NCBI GenBank assembly: GCA_034665745.1
Contig: JAXDJJ010000031.1
Coordinates: 1-15,522, forward strand
DNA: 15,522 nucleotides
DNA from: JAXDJJ01 sp034665745
Lineage (GTDB): Bacteria; Actinomycetota; CADDZG01; WHSQ01
Direction: 5' to 3'
Program-made: the position numbers and the translations under genes
Shown: positions 4,503 through 13,500 of the stretch, piece after piece
How the letters are laid out: every line of letters begins with the position of its first letter
Numbering within the stretch: position 1 is the stretch's first letter
The notes under the pieces: generated by a model
The model's input: only the letters and a program-made list of their open reading frames with translations
Database searches by the model: none
What the model was told of the DNA's origin: nothing

Positions 4503-5723
4503 CTAATTGCCCTTGCGGTCATGCTCGTTCGGGTCCGTCGCCGGTCGCTCGTTGCCCGAGTCTGCGGGAACGACGATCGGGTCCGGAGCCGCGGCATACA
4601 AGGGCCGCAACGGCCCAACCACGGTGGACACGATCGGCGTGCCCACGTCGATGAGGTCGTAGAGCTGGATCACGTCGTCGTTAGACATGCGCACACACCC
4701 ATGTGATGCGTTGTAGCCCAAGGAGTACAGAGCTTGGGTGCCGTGGAAACGAATCGCGGGTGCCGACCAGTTGATGGCACGCAACCCCAGTGGGTTGTCC
4801 AGGCCCGGCGGGATCTCGGCAGGCATGCTCGCGCCCCACGTATCCGGCGAAGGGTTGATCCACGTCGGCATGTAGCGCTTCTCGGTGACCTCGAACACAC
4901 CCGTGGGCGTTGGGTATTCAGGCTGACCCGGCGCGACGGTCCAGGAGTGCGTGATCTTGCCGTCTTCGTAGAGATACAGCTTGTTCTCCCCGATGCGAAC
5001 CAGCAACACCTTGTCGAAGTCGCCCTTCTCCTTGTTGGGGATCAGCTCCTTCACGGCGAGGTCGACTTCGGAGGCCCCGGTCACCAACGCCTCCATCAAT
5101 CCACTGCGACTCTTGGAGCGGATCACCTTGCGTCCCTGCTGGGAGTCGAGGATCTTCACCCACCCGGTCGAATAGTCGATCGTTGCGTCGCGGGAATCCT
5201 TGTCGAGGGTCGCAGCGATGCCCTCGATGAATCCGCGGATGCCCTGGCGCGGATATGTGATCGCGATATCGCGTGCGAAGTCCAACTTGCTTCCGAGCAA
5301 ACTCATCTGCATGCGATCGACGAACGAGGTAGCTCGACTGGCGTCGATCGCTTCAGCAACGGCGGCCTTCGCATCGTTACGGGCACCGAGCTCGCGAGGA
5401 GTCACGGTCCACAGCCGGTCCTTCCATGCCACTCTGATCTGCCGTTCGAGCTGCGGGGTGATCGCTGCCTTAACGGCGTCGACGGCCTGCGTCTCGGTCA
5501 TGCCACCGATCTGGACGCCCGCAACGACGGCGCCGGGCAATGGCCTCCCGGCATGGTCGTTCGTGTAGTCGTAGGTGGCCCACGCGGCCCCCGCGCCGGA
5601 CAGAACGAGAAGTCCGGCAAGGACGCTCAAAGCGATCGTCGATCGCCTGGACAGATGCGTGCGACGGCCCTGAGGGGTCACGTCGTCGTTGGCTTTCGGG
5701 TTGCTTGGTTCGGTGGGTTCCAT
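4503..5723 (-). CDS. Membrane-anchored L,D-transpeptidase (YkuD type)
   Basis: Forms or edits 3-3 peptidoglycan cross-links using an active-site cysteine, outside the cytoplasmic membrane. Numbering is from the ATG at 5723 (406 aa). There is a short cytoplasmic N-terminus with a basic RRTHLSRR stretch and one transmembrane helix (about 29-50). Next come PG_binding_4-like modules (about 65-230; WTVTPRELGARNDAKAAVAEA is typical), then the YkuD catalytic domain (about 238-368). The catalytic core is HGCVRMSNDDV with C343 and the preceding His; RFHGT lies upstream. The last 35 residues are Pro/Asp-rich. I prefer 5723 because GAGG lies 5 nt before it; the ATG at 5762 adds 13 residues and has no ribosome site. 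It is upstream of, and in frame with, the dioxygenase gene. Confidence 0.9.
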   Translation of the reverse strand: MEPTEPSNPKANDDVTPQGRRTHLSRRSTIALSVLAGLLVLSGAGAAWATYDYTNDHAGRPLPGAVVAGVQIGGMTETQAVDAVKAAITPQLERQIRVAWKDRLWTVTPRELGARNDAKAAVAEAIDASRATSFVDRMQMSLLGSKLDFARDIAITYPRQGIRGFIEGIAATLDKDSRDATIDYSTGWVKILDSQQGRKVIRSKSRSGLMEALVTGASEVDLAVKELIPNKEKGDFDKVLLVRIGENKLYLYEDGKITHSWTVAPGQPEYPTPTGVFEVTEKRYMPTWINPSPDTWGASMPAEIPPGLDNPLGLRAINWSAPAIRFHGTQALYSLGYNASHGCVRMSNDDVIQLYDLIDVGTPIVSTVVGPLRPLYAAAPDPIVVPADSGNERPATDPNEHDRKGN

Positions 5724-5728
5724 ATCCG

Positions 5729-5732
5729 CCTC
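5729..5732 (-). promoter_or_regulatory. Shine-Dalgarno GAGG deciding the L,D-transpeptidase start
   Basis: GAGG on the minus strand, 5 nt before the ATG at 5723. The competing ATG at 5762 has no purine-rich site. Confidence 0.6.
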
Positions 5733-5846
5733 ATCGTAGCCGTGGCCCGTCCTAAGTGACATGGGCTAGCAACAGTGAGACGCCTTGAAAGGTTCCCTGG
5801 TTGCATCGTTGTTGCGCCGGTTCCGTTTTCAGATGACGATGCCGCA
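5733..5846. promoter_or_regulatory. Divergent intergenic region between L,D-transpeptidase and cystathionine beta-synthase
   Basis: Both genes must be transcribed outward from here. TTGAAA at 5785-5790 could be a plus-strand -35 element, but no good -10 follows at the right distance. No clear operator palindrome is seen. Confidence 0.3.
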
Positions 5847-7235
5847 ATGACGATCTACGAATCCTTGCTGGATGCCATCGGGGGCACGCCCCTCCTTCGG
5901 ATGAACAAGCTCGGTGCGGGCTTGAAATGCGACCTGCTCGCCAAGCTCGAGATGCTGAACCCCGGTGGGAGCGTGAAGGACCGCATCGGGATCCGGATGA
6001 TCGAGGCCGCAGAACGTAGCGGCAAGCTCAAACCGGGTGGCACCATCGTCGAACCCACGTCTGGGAACACGGGTGTCGGCCTGGCTATCGCCGCCGCCAT
6101 CAAGGGCTACCGCTGCATCTTCACGATGCCCGACAAGATGAGCCAAGAGAAGATCTCGCTTCTCCGCGCATACGGGGCCGAGGTCGTGATCACTCCGACC
6201 GCCGTCGCACCGGAATCACCCGAGTCGTATTACCGGGTTGCCGACCGTTTAACGGAAGAGATCCCCGGCTCGTTCCAGCCGAACCAGTACCACAACGACG
6301 AGAACCCGAAGGCGCACTACGACACGACCGGACCCGAGATCTGGGAGCAGACCGCGGGAAAGGTCACGCATGTCGTCATCAGCGTTGGGACCGGCGGAAC
6401 GATCACGGGAGCCGGTCGCTATCTCCACGAGCAGAACCCAGACATCCAGATCGTCGGCGCAGACCCCGCCGGTTCGATCTTCACGAGCGACGAGATCCAT
6501 CCGTATCTCGTAGAAGGCATCGGCAAAGAGTCGTGGCCCGACACGTTGGACCGATCCGTCGTAGATCGATGGTTGACGGTGAGCGACCGCGACTCGTTCC
6601 TAACGGCACGCCGGATCACCGCAGAAGAAGGTGTCCTCGTCGGAGGGTCTGCGGGAACCGCGATGTGGGCCGCTCTCGAGGTTGCGAAGGAACTGACGGA
6701 GGAACATCTCGTCGTCGTGCTGCTTCCCGATTCGGGCAAGAGCTATCTCTCGAAGCTCTATGACGAATCGTGGATGCGAGAGAACGGCTTCGTGGACCGG
6801 CCCGGCACGCAAGCCCGCATCGGCGAGGTCCTCGCAGAGAAGCGCCGCGCTGCCCCCGCGATGCCAGACCTGGTCGCGGTACCGAGCAACGAGAAGGTCG
6901 GCCGGGCGATCGACCTCCTCCGCGAGTTCGGCATCTCACAGGTGCCGGTGGCGAAGAGCGACAAGCCCGAGGACATCTCCGAGATCATCGGTTCGATCCA
7001 AGATCGGACGCTGCTCGAGAAGGTCTTGCGGGACCAAGACGCCTTGGTTCGCGAGGTCGCTGCGGTCATGGATGCTCCGCTTCCGGTGGTGCAGACATCT
7101 GCCGGCGTCGAAGAGATGTTCAGCGATCTGGCGCGGGGTGCTGAAGCCATCGTCGTCGCAGACGGTTCGAAGCCGGTTGGAGTACTGAGCCGCGCCGACC
7201 TACTCGAGTACCTCGCGCATCAGTCGCGACGTTAG
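5847..7235 (+). CDS. cbs: Cystathionine beta-synthase
   Basis: PLP enzyme that condenses serine and homocysteine to cystathionine, the first step of reverse transsulfuration. The protein is 462 aa from the ATG at 5847. The catalytic fold-type II domain (about 1-320) has NPGGSVKDR (PLP lysine K44), EPTSGNTG (69-76), the phosphate loop GTGGTITGAG and GGSAGTA. A C-terminal regulatory pair of CBS domains (about 335-460) has typical ends such as QVPVAK and PVGVLSRADLLEYL. The tandem CBS domains and length separate it from plain cysteine synthase (about 310 aa). The open frame extends upstream to a GTG at 5775, but those 24 residues are not family-like. The ATG at 5847 also lacks a good ribosome site, so the mRNA may be nearly leaderless. 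Its stop overlaps that of the convergent lyase gene. Confidence 0.93.
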   Translation: MTIYESLLDAIGGTPLLRMNKLGAGLKCDLLAKLEMLNPGGSVKDRIGIRMIEAAERSGKLKPGGTIVEPTSGNTGVGLAIAAAIKGYRCIFTMPDKMSQEKISLLRAYGAEVVITPTAVAPESPESYYRVADRLTEEIPGSFQPNQYHNDENPKAHYDTTGPEIWEQTAGKVTHVVISVGTGGTITGAGRYLHEQNPDIQIVGADPAGSIFTSDEIHPYLVEGIGKESWPDTLDRSVVDRWLTVSDRDSFLTARRITAEEGVLVGGSAGTAMWAALEVAKELTEEHLVVVLLPDSGKSYLSKLYDESWMRENGFVDRPGTQARIGEVLAEKRRAAPAMPDLVAVPSNEKVGRAIDLLREFGISQVPVAKSDKPEDISEIIGSIQDRTLLEKVLRDQDALVREVAAVMDAPLPVVQTSAGVEEMFSDLARGAEAIVVADGSKPVGVLSRADLLEYLAHQSRR

Positions 7236-8380
7236 GTAAGAGCCTTCTCGAGATCGGCGATCAGGTCGTCCGGGTGCTCTATCCCGACCGACAAACGGAC
7301 GAGGTCATTAGGCACTTCCATGCCGGATCCGGCGAGGCTCGCGTGAGTCATCCGACCCGGATGCTCGATCAGCGATTCGACCCCGCCGAGCGACTCGCCC
7401 AGGAAGAACAGCTCGGTCTTCTCGCAGATCTGCAACGCGCGGTCTAAGGAACCAGCCCGGAACGACACCATCCCGCCATACATCGGCGTTCCAGCGGCCG
7501 CCATCTGACGGGTTGCGACATCGTGGGACGCATGGCGCTCGAGACCCGGGTAATAGACGGCGTCGACATCGCGCTCGACCAGCCACTGCGCGATCGTCGC
7601 GGCCCCCTCGCAGTGAGCACGCATCCTGATCGCCAAGGTCTTCAAGCCTCGTAGCAACAGCCACGAGTCGAACGGTCCCGGGATCGCACCGACGGCGTTC
7701 TGCAGATACCGCAGCCGGTCGGCGAGCTCGTCGTCCGAGGTCGCTACGGATCCCATGACCAGGTCGGAGTGGCCACCGAGATACTTCGTCGCCGAATAGA
7801 GGGCGATGTCGGCTCCGAGCTCTAGGGGCTTCTGCAGGTAGGGGGTGGCGAACGTGTTGTCGACCGCGAAGATGGCGCCAACGCTGTGCGCCCTATCGGC
7901 TATCGCAGCCAGATCCAGGATCTTCAGCAGGGGGTTCGTAGGCGTCTCTGCAAGGACGAGGCCAACCTCGTGGCCCACCGCGGCCCCAACCTCGTCCAGG
8001 TCGGTCATGTCCACGGTCTCGTACTCGATGCCCAGCTCGACGAAGACCTTCGAGAACAACCGGTAGGTGCCTCCGTAGACATCGTCCGGGATGAGCACCT
8101 TTTGTCCCGACTTCAAGGTCAACGCAAGGGTCGATATCGCAGCCATCCCCGACGCGAACGCAACCGCATGACTGGCGTCTTCTAGCGATGCGAGACAGGT
8201 CTCTAATGCTCGCCTTGTCGGATTATCGGTGCGTGAGTATTCGAATCCTTTGTGTTTCGCTACCGCTTCTTGGACGTAGGTCGATGTTTGATAGATGGGT
8301 ACGACGGCCGCGCCTGTAGAGGGGTCTGGATCCTGGCCGGCGTGGATTGCTGCAGTTTCGAAACGCATACCATCAGACAT
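7232..8380 (-). CDS. Cystathionine gamma-lyase / gamma-synthase (Cys/Met metabolism PLP enzyme)
   Basis: A 382-aa fold-type I PLP enzyme of the Cys/Met metabolism family. Visible marks are PIYQTSTY (28-35), the substrate/PLP-phosphate tyrosine and arginine of YSRTDNPT (48-55), FASGMAA (75-81), the PLP-stacking Y102 in DDVYGGTY, D174 in AVDNTFATP, and the PLP lysine K199 in SATKYLGGHSD. Family members cleave cystathionine to cysteine or build it from homoserine esters, and sequence alone does not separate these reliably. The neighbouring cystathionine beta-synthase argues for the lyase, completing homocysteine-to-cysteine conversion. The start is supported by GGAG 6 nt upstream (8387-8390). 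Its TAA overlaps the TAG of the convergent beta-synthase gene by three bases. Confidence 0.92.
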   Translation of the reverse strand: MSDGMRFETAAIHAGQDPDPSTGAAVVPIYQTSTYVQEAVAKHKGFEYSRTDNPTRRALETCLASLEDASHAVAFASGMAAISTLALTLKSGQKVLIPDDVYGGTYRLFSKVFVELGIEYETVDMTDLDEVGAAVGHEVGLVLAETPTNPLLKILDLAAIADRAHSVGAIFAVDNTFATPYLQKPLELGADIALYSATKYLGGHSDLVMGSVATSDDELADRLRYLQNAVGAIPGPFDSWLLLRGLKTLAIRMRAHCEGAATIAQWLVERDVDAVYYPGLERHASHDVATRQMAAAGTPMYGGMVSFRAGSLDRALQICEKTELFFLGESLGGVESLIEHPGRMTHASLAGSGMEVPNDLVRLSVGIEHPDDLIADLEKALT

Positions 8381-8413
8381 TCAACGCTCCAAAGAGGAAG
8401 GGGTCAGAGGGTC

Positions 8414-9205
8414 TTGGATACCACGCCACGCGTCGGCGGACCTATAGCGGTCGTCGGGCAATGGCGGAAGGGATTAGCGCGGCTGCCCGTTCCCTACGTC
8501 CATGCGGTCGAACTTGCCGGTGCCAGAACCCGTGTCCTATCCACGTTCGACCTCCCGCCGGGCTCGGAAGCTCCCGCCGAAGGTGACCTCCTTGGCCTCG
8601 ATCCCTTGGACGCATCCGGGTTGGATGGTTGCTCCGGCTTGCTGCTACCGGGCGGTGGCGACATCGATCCGGAGTGGTACGGCTGTGAGCGTCATCCACG
8701 CACCCACAACGTCAGCCACCGTCGAGACCGATTCGAGTTGACGTTGCTGGCCAAGGCACTCGAGCAGGACATGCCCGTGCTCGCGATCTGTCATGGCATG
8801 CAACTCCTCAACGTGCATCTAGGCGGAACCCTGGAGCAACATCTCGCCGACGATGAGAAACGCATCGAGCATGACCGCGACATGCCGCGTGCCGAGCCGG
8901 TCCACGAGGTCACCGTCGAGAAAGACTCGATCCTCTCGAGGGCGGTTGGTGAGGCGGCCTCGGTCAACTCACACCACCACCAAGGCCTCTGCGTCGTGCC
9001 CGACACATTGAAGAAGGTCGCGTGGTCAGAAGATGGTGTGCTGGAAGGTGTCGAAGCGCCCGGTTACACATGGGTCGTTGGGGTCCAGTGGCATCCGGAA
9101 GCGATGGCCGACACCGACGAAGGACAGAAACACATCTTCGAGCGCTTCGTGGATGCGGCTGCAGCCTTCGAGCAACGTCATCTACGCCACGCACGTTCCG
9201 CCTGA
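8414..9205 (+). CDS. Class I glutamine amidotransferase, PuuD-like gamma-Glu hydrolase
   Basis: A single-domain class I glutamine amidotransferase of the gamma-glutamyl-GABA hydrolase (PuuD/peptidase C26) type. It is 263 aa from the TTG at 8414. The oxyanion/loop motif is LLPGGGDIDPEWYG (77-90). The nucleophile is C126 in AICHGMQLLNVHLGGTL, and the partners are H227 and E229 in QWHPEA. NSHHHQ (185-190) is also typical of the family. Such enzymes hydrolyse gamma-glutamyl amides in polyamine or gamma-glutamyl peptide catabolism; the exact substrate here is unknown. The frame is open back to an ATG at 8252, but that extension lies antisense inside the lyase gene and is not family-like. The TTG is the first start codon at the expected N-terminus. 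Only 33 nt separate it from the divergent lyase start. Confidence 0.88.
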   Translation: MDTTPRVGGPIAVVGQWRKGLARLPVPYVHAVELAGARTRVLSTFDLPPGSEAPAEGDLLGLDPLDASGLDGCSGLLLPGGGDIDPEWYGCERHPRTHNVSHRRDRFELTLLAKALEQDMPVLAICHGMQLLNVHLGGTLEQHLADDEKRIEHDRDMPRAEPVHEVTVEKDSILSRAVGEAASVNSHHHQGLCVVPDTLKKVAWSEDGVLEGVEAPGYTWVVGVQWHPEAMADTDEGQKHIFERFVDAAAAFEQRHLRHARSA

Positions 9206-9209
9206 CCGA

Positions 9210-10592
9210 CTACTCGAGCGGGAACCCCATCACAGCAGCGACATCGTCCGGAACGGCCGAGTAGGAGAAGCGCTCGACCACGACGGGTGCGGTGGACTCC
9301 ACTCTGATCATGGCCGTCGCCAGCTCGGTCCACTGGCCCACACCGATCTTCAAGCGACCTCCGGGCGGGACCTCCCTGCTCTGGATCGCCTCAGGACTCA
9401 ACGGTGCCCGGCGATCGAAGAGGAGTTCGAGGCTCACTTCAGCGGGCGTCGACCCTGGATTCATCACCACGATCGTGTCGGTGGACGGGTTCAAGGTGGC
9501 GGCCGGAACGAGCCACGCGGTGGACGTGCGTGGTGAGCCAACCTCGGCGGCAGAGCCCGAGACCGTCGACGTGTTGTAGCGGATCGACCGTTCGGCCACG
9601 ATCCCGACCCCGTTCGTCGACTGCACGACGGCGCTGACCCCTCCGAGATCCTTCTGATCACCCTTCAGGACATCGTTCAAGGAGATGGTCCTTGCGGTGC
9701 CGGGTGTGATCTCGAGCCCGACGAGGTCCTCCGGCTGGATCAGTTCACCGTCGCCCGTCAGAGAGACGTTCACCCTTGCTTCCTCGGTGCCCGGATTCAT
9801 GATCGAGATGCGCTCGTCGACCCCGGGACCGACGGCTCCGTCGGGGAAGAACCAAGTGTCCGAGGTTGCAGTGGCCCCGAGGGACATCTGCACACCCGTA
9901 GGTCCACCTTCCGGGTTATCGAACAACATCCGCCACGCGACAACGCGGCCTCGCTTCGTGTCGATGCGAACGGCCAAGGTGCGCTCGAGTGCGATGAAGT
10001 TCTCGACGCGGATCTCCGTCGAACTCTTGGAGGGAACCGGGATATCGGCTAGGCCACCCTTGCGTTCCTCACCGGTCTCCGTGAGGAACGTCACGCGCAC
10101 GACGGCTTCGTCGGGGAAAGGGTTGTAGAGCATCAAACGTTCATCGACCCCCAGCGTGCTTGCCCCCGAAGCGAAGAACCAGTGGCTAGAAGCACGATCC
10201 GAACACCGCGCTGCTGCTTCGCCCACGATCGGTTCCTGCGTGCGGACCAACGCCCCTGCGCGCACGGGTCCCCCATAACCAACGACATCCGTTGCGGCGC
10301 TGCCCGGCAACTCCTGGATGAATATGTGGCCGGGATCGAGTTGCACCCTGTCGGGACGTGCAGGCTCGAGGCCAAGAGACACACGATCCTCTGCCGGGGC
10401 CGCAACCGCGAACGACTTGCCGTCGACGAGGCCGGGTGGGCAGAACAGTGCGCGCTCCTCGAAGCGCGGCCCCCCCACCACCGCTTTCGCGCTGGGACGC
10501 ACCTCGCCCACCGCGAGCTCGACGGCAAGGCCAAGCAGCACGACACCGACGATCGTCACCCCAAGGGTTGCTTCCCTACCTAGTCGTCTCAT
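9210..10592 (-). CDS. DUF5719-like envelope protein with three beta repeats
   Basis: A 460-aa protein with one N-terminal membrane anchor or uncleaved signal (about 8-29), the remainder predicted outside the membrane. I recognise three copies of a module opening with W-[FL]-[FV], then acidic/polar residues, then YNP or MNP and a beta strand: at about 136 (SHWFFASGASTLGVDERLMLYNP), 244 (DTWFFPDGAVGPGVDERISIMNP, only key residues meant) and 357 (TAWLVPAATLNPSTDTIVVMNP). This looks like the actinobacterial DUF5719 family, regularly encoded after a giant GT2 glycosyltransferase; its function is unknown. The ATG overlaps the TGA of that glycosyltransferase (ATGA), so translation is coupled. The 28-residue upstream extension of the frame is rejected because it lies inside the preceding gene. 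Confidence 0.82.
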   Translation of the reverse strand: MRRLGREATLGVTIVGVVLLGLAVELAVGEVRPSAKAVVGGPRFEERALFCPPGLVDGKSFAVAAPAEDRVSLGLEPARPDRVQLDPGHIFIQELPGSAATDVVGYGGPVRAGALVRTQEPIVGEAAARCSDRASSHWFFASGASTLGVDERLMLYNPFPDEAVVRVTFLTETGEERKGGLADIPVPSKSSTEIRVENFIALERTLAVRIDTKRGRVVAWRMLFDNPEGGPTGVQMSLGATATSDTWFFPDGAVGPGVDERISIMNPGTEEARVNVSLTGDGELIQPEDLVGLEITPGTARTISLNDVLKGDQKDLGGVSAVVQSTNGVGIVAERSIRYNTSTVSGSAAEVGSPRTSTAWLVPAATLNPSTDTIVVMNPGSTPAEVSLELLFDRRAPLSPEAIQSREVPPGGRLKIGVGQWTELATAMIRVESTAPVVVERFSYSAVPDDVAAVMGFPLE

Positions 10593-13500
10593 GATTCCTC
10601 CGACAAGGGAGCTCGTCGCCTCGAGAACGCACCACCGATGGCGACCACCCACATCAGGGGAACGAGGATCAACCACACGTAGTCAGATGCGTCTCGTGCG
10701 TACCTGATCTCGAGCTCGCCCTCGACCGCTTGTGGGACCTCGAACGCGTTGCCCCATCCACCATCCACCCGATCGAGGTTGCGATCCCCCACCCGAGCGT
10801 GCCACCCCGGGTCTCGGGTCTCGGCAAGGAACACGACCCCGGGGCCGCTCGCGTGATCTGCGACGAAGACCGAAGGAGCGCGCTGTTCGGCATCCCCTCG
10901 TTCGATCTCCCCACTTTCCGAGGTCACCGAAGGATCCGCGTCGCCGAGGCCGCGCACGTACACCGGCACCTCGTTGTAGAGGGCCGCGCGGCGAAGTTCG
11001 ATCTCGTTCTTCAACAGGATGAAGTCGGGCTGGTCGCGCACCAGGGCGAGGTCTCGCTGGTTCAACCACCGGTGAACCCCACCGGCGCGCTCGAGCACGA
11101 CGTAGCGGATATTGAATGAGCCCAGCAGACGGCCGCCCCGGTCGGTCGCGCCCTCCTCGATCGACGCGATGACACGTTCGAGCGCTGCTTGCCCTTCTCC
11201 GGTCGTGCGACTGAAGAGATCGCTCGATACGTGCCCGCGCGAGCCGGTGAGGAAATGGTCCGACGCAGGAAGCGACACGTGGGGCTCGTCGGATGACCAT
11301 TTGTCGCCGACCCACAGGGCGCGGAACTGACCCACCTGCTGGGCATCTGCATCGAATATCTGCCGGATCTCGGCGGCGACCAAGGCGTTCTCTCTGCCCT
11401 CGCCAACCCCCGGCGCCCATTCGCCGTGCCACAACGCGGGTACGGCTCCCAACGTTGCCAGGAGCGCTGCTGCCGCAAGGCCTCCCAGCGTCGCGGCGTG
11501 GATCCATCCGAAACCCCGATGGGGTAGGTCCATGCGGAACGCTCCGGCCGCGAGGCCCGCGAGTCCGGCGAACGACAGAGCTGCCAACACCCCGACCTCG
11601 ACCGGTGTCGACGCGATCGGCGGGAAGATCCCGGCGCCAGTCGCAGCAACGATCAGCCCGACCGTTGCGATGACCGACCACAAGGCCAAGGCGAGGCGGC
11701 GGCGTTGTCCGGTCCCGGCGAGGACCGCGACGAGGCCGAGCACGGTTAGAGCGAGGCCGACCAACACGGGACCTTGCGGTGTCTGACCCAGGATCACGCT
11801 CGCCATGCCGTCCCCCGCGTAACTCGCAGCGAACGTCTTCGAGGTTGGGTTCGTAAGCAGGCGTTCCAACGCGCCGCCATCCGAGAACCACGTCCAGCTC
11901 CACGGAAGCAGCAAGATCCACCCCGCAAGGAGGCCAAGGAACGCCGAGCCGAGGCCCAGCAGACTCTTGCGCGCGGTTCCTAGTTCGGCATGGAACGCGG
12001 CGAGGATCACGGCGACGATCGCGAACAACAGGAGTGATCCCGGGACGAATGCACCGGCCACGGCGCTCCCAAGTGCAACGCGCGCGATCGTTCGGTTGCG
12101 GTTCCACCCCGGGGGCCGAACCCAACCGGTCAACCGGATGAACGAGTGCAGGACGAACGGAGCAGCCGCGCCTAGCACCATCGCGCCCAGGGTCCCTTCG
12201 CGCATCGAGGCATAGCCGACCGCGCCCAACGCATACGCGAATCCACTCACCAACCTGGCACGACGGTCGGCGACCTCGGCGATCAGATGGTACGCACCGA
12301 CGAACGCGATGAGGCCGAGACCTAAGACAAGGACCTTCTGCGCGGCCCCCACGGCGCCAAAGGTCAACAAGGGCACGAGTCCAAGCAGGGCCAGTGACGT
12401 TGGTGCGGGTCCCGGCTGCCCGAGGCCAACGCCTTGCCACGGCGACGCCCAGGCACGCAACAACGCGGTGGCTCGGTCGGGATACGGGAGGAGCTCGCCG
12501 ATCGCGGCTTGTGGAGCCCACAAGAAGTGACGGAACCCAAGTAGGAATCCGATCACTCCTACGAGTAACAGCAACACCGCGATCCCAACCGAGCGTGCAC
12601 CAAGGCCGCGGAGGAACTCACGGCGAGCGGCGAACGTTTCTGCGCGTCGCCCCCATGCTTCCTCGAGCCTTTCGGTCTGGTTGCCAACGTACGCACGCAC
12701 GCGGGTAGAGCCACGGACCGTGAGCCTGCGAAACTTGCGATCCGGAACGACGCGACTCCGCTGGACCCGGCGGCGCTCGGAGATCGTCTGGAACCCATTG
12801 ACGATGTTCCACCCCATAGCGCGTGCGAGGTTGAGGATCTCCCGCGGTTGACGCAGAACGATGAAACCGATCATCTCGACGAAGGTAAGGAGAACCAGCA
12901 GTGGGATCAGGTACACGAGGCGGCCACCGGCGGCGTTCTTGGCTACCGTCCGGAAACGGTTCCTCCGGATGAAGTATCGATAGGGCTCGTACTTGGACTC
13001 ACGATCGCCGCGTGCCAGTGCGATGGCATGCCGCGCTTTCGCCAACGGTTCGACGCGGACCGAGTAGCCCGCGAGGCGTGCACGCCAACAGAGGTCGAGG
13101 TCTTCCGAGAAAGCCCGCATCCGAGCGTCCCACCCGCGCAGCTGGCGGAACACGTCATGCCTCACCAACATGCACGTTGACGTAACGAAGAACACCTCTT
13201 GGGAAACATCGTGCTGACCGAGATCGATCTCGTCGGCTTCGAGACCCTTGTAGGGATAACCGAATCTGTCCGCAGCCATGCCGACCTCTTCGAGTTTCGT
13301 GGGGTCGTCCCACGACACGATCTTCGGGCCCACGATCGCGGTCGCTTCGTCGGCCCGCATCCGGCCGACCATCTTCTCGACCGAGTCTGGGGTCAGAGCT
13401 GCGTCATCGTGGATGAACAGCAACAGATCGGCTTTGACCCTGACGCGCGACAAAGCCCAGTTGATCGCGCCCCCGAAACCGAGCGATCTCGGCGTCTTCA

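Noticed and set aside
4734..5759. 341-codon plus-strand frame opposite the L,D-transpeptidase
   Set aside because: Antisense to a gene with a clear YkuD catalytic motif; the product is not protein-like.
5775..5846. N-terminal extension of cystathionine beta-synthase from the GTG at 5775
   Set aside because: The 24 extra residues are not family-like and the GTG has no ribosome site; the family begins at MTIYESLLDAIGGTP.
8252..8413. N-terminal extension of the amidotransferase from the ATG at 8252
   Set aside because: It lies antisense inside the lyase coding region, and the conserved fold begins only after 8414.
10683..12521. 612-codon minus-strand frame inside the glycosyltransferase gene
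   Set aside because: Arg/Gly/Pro-rich out-of-frame shadow of the 1054-aa gene; no start signal and no domain.
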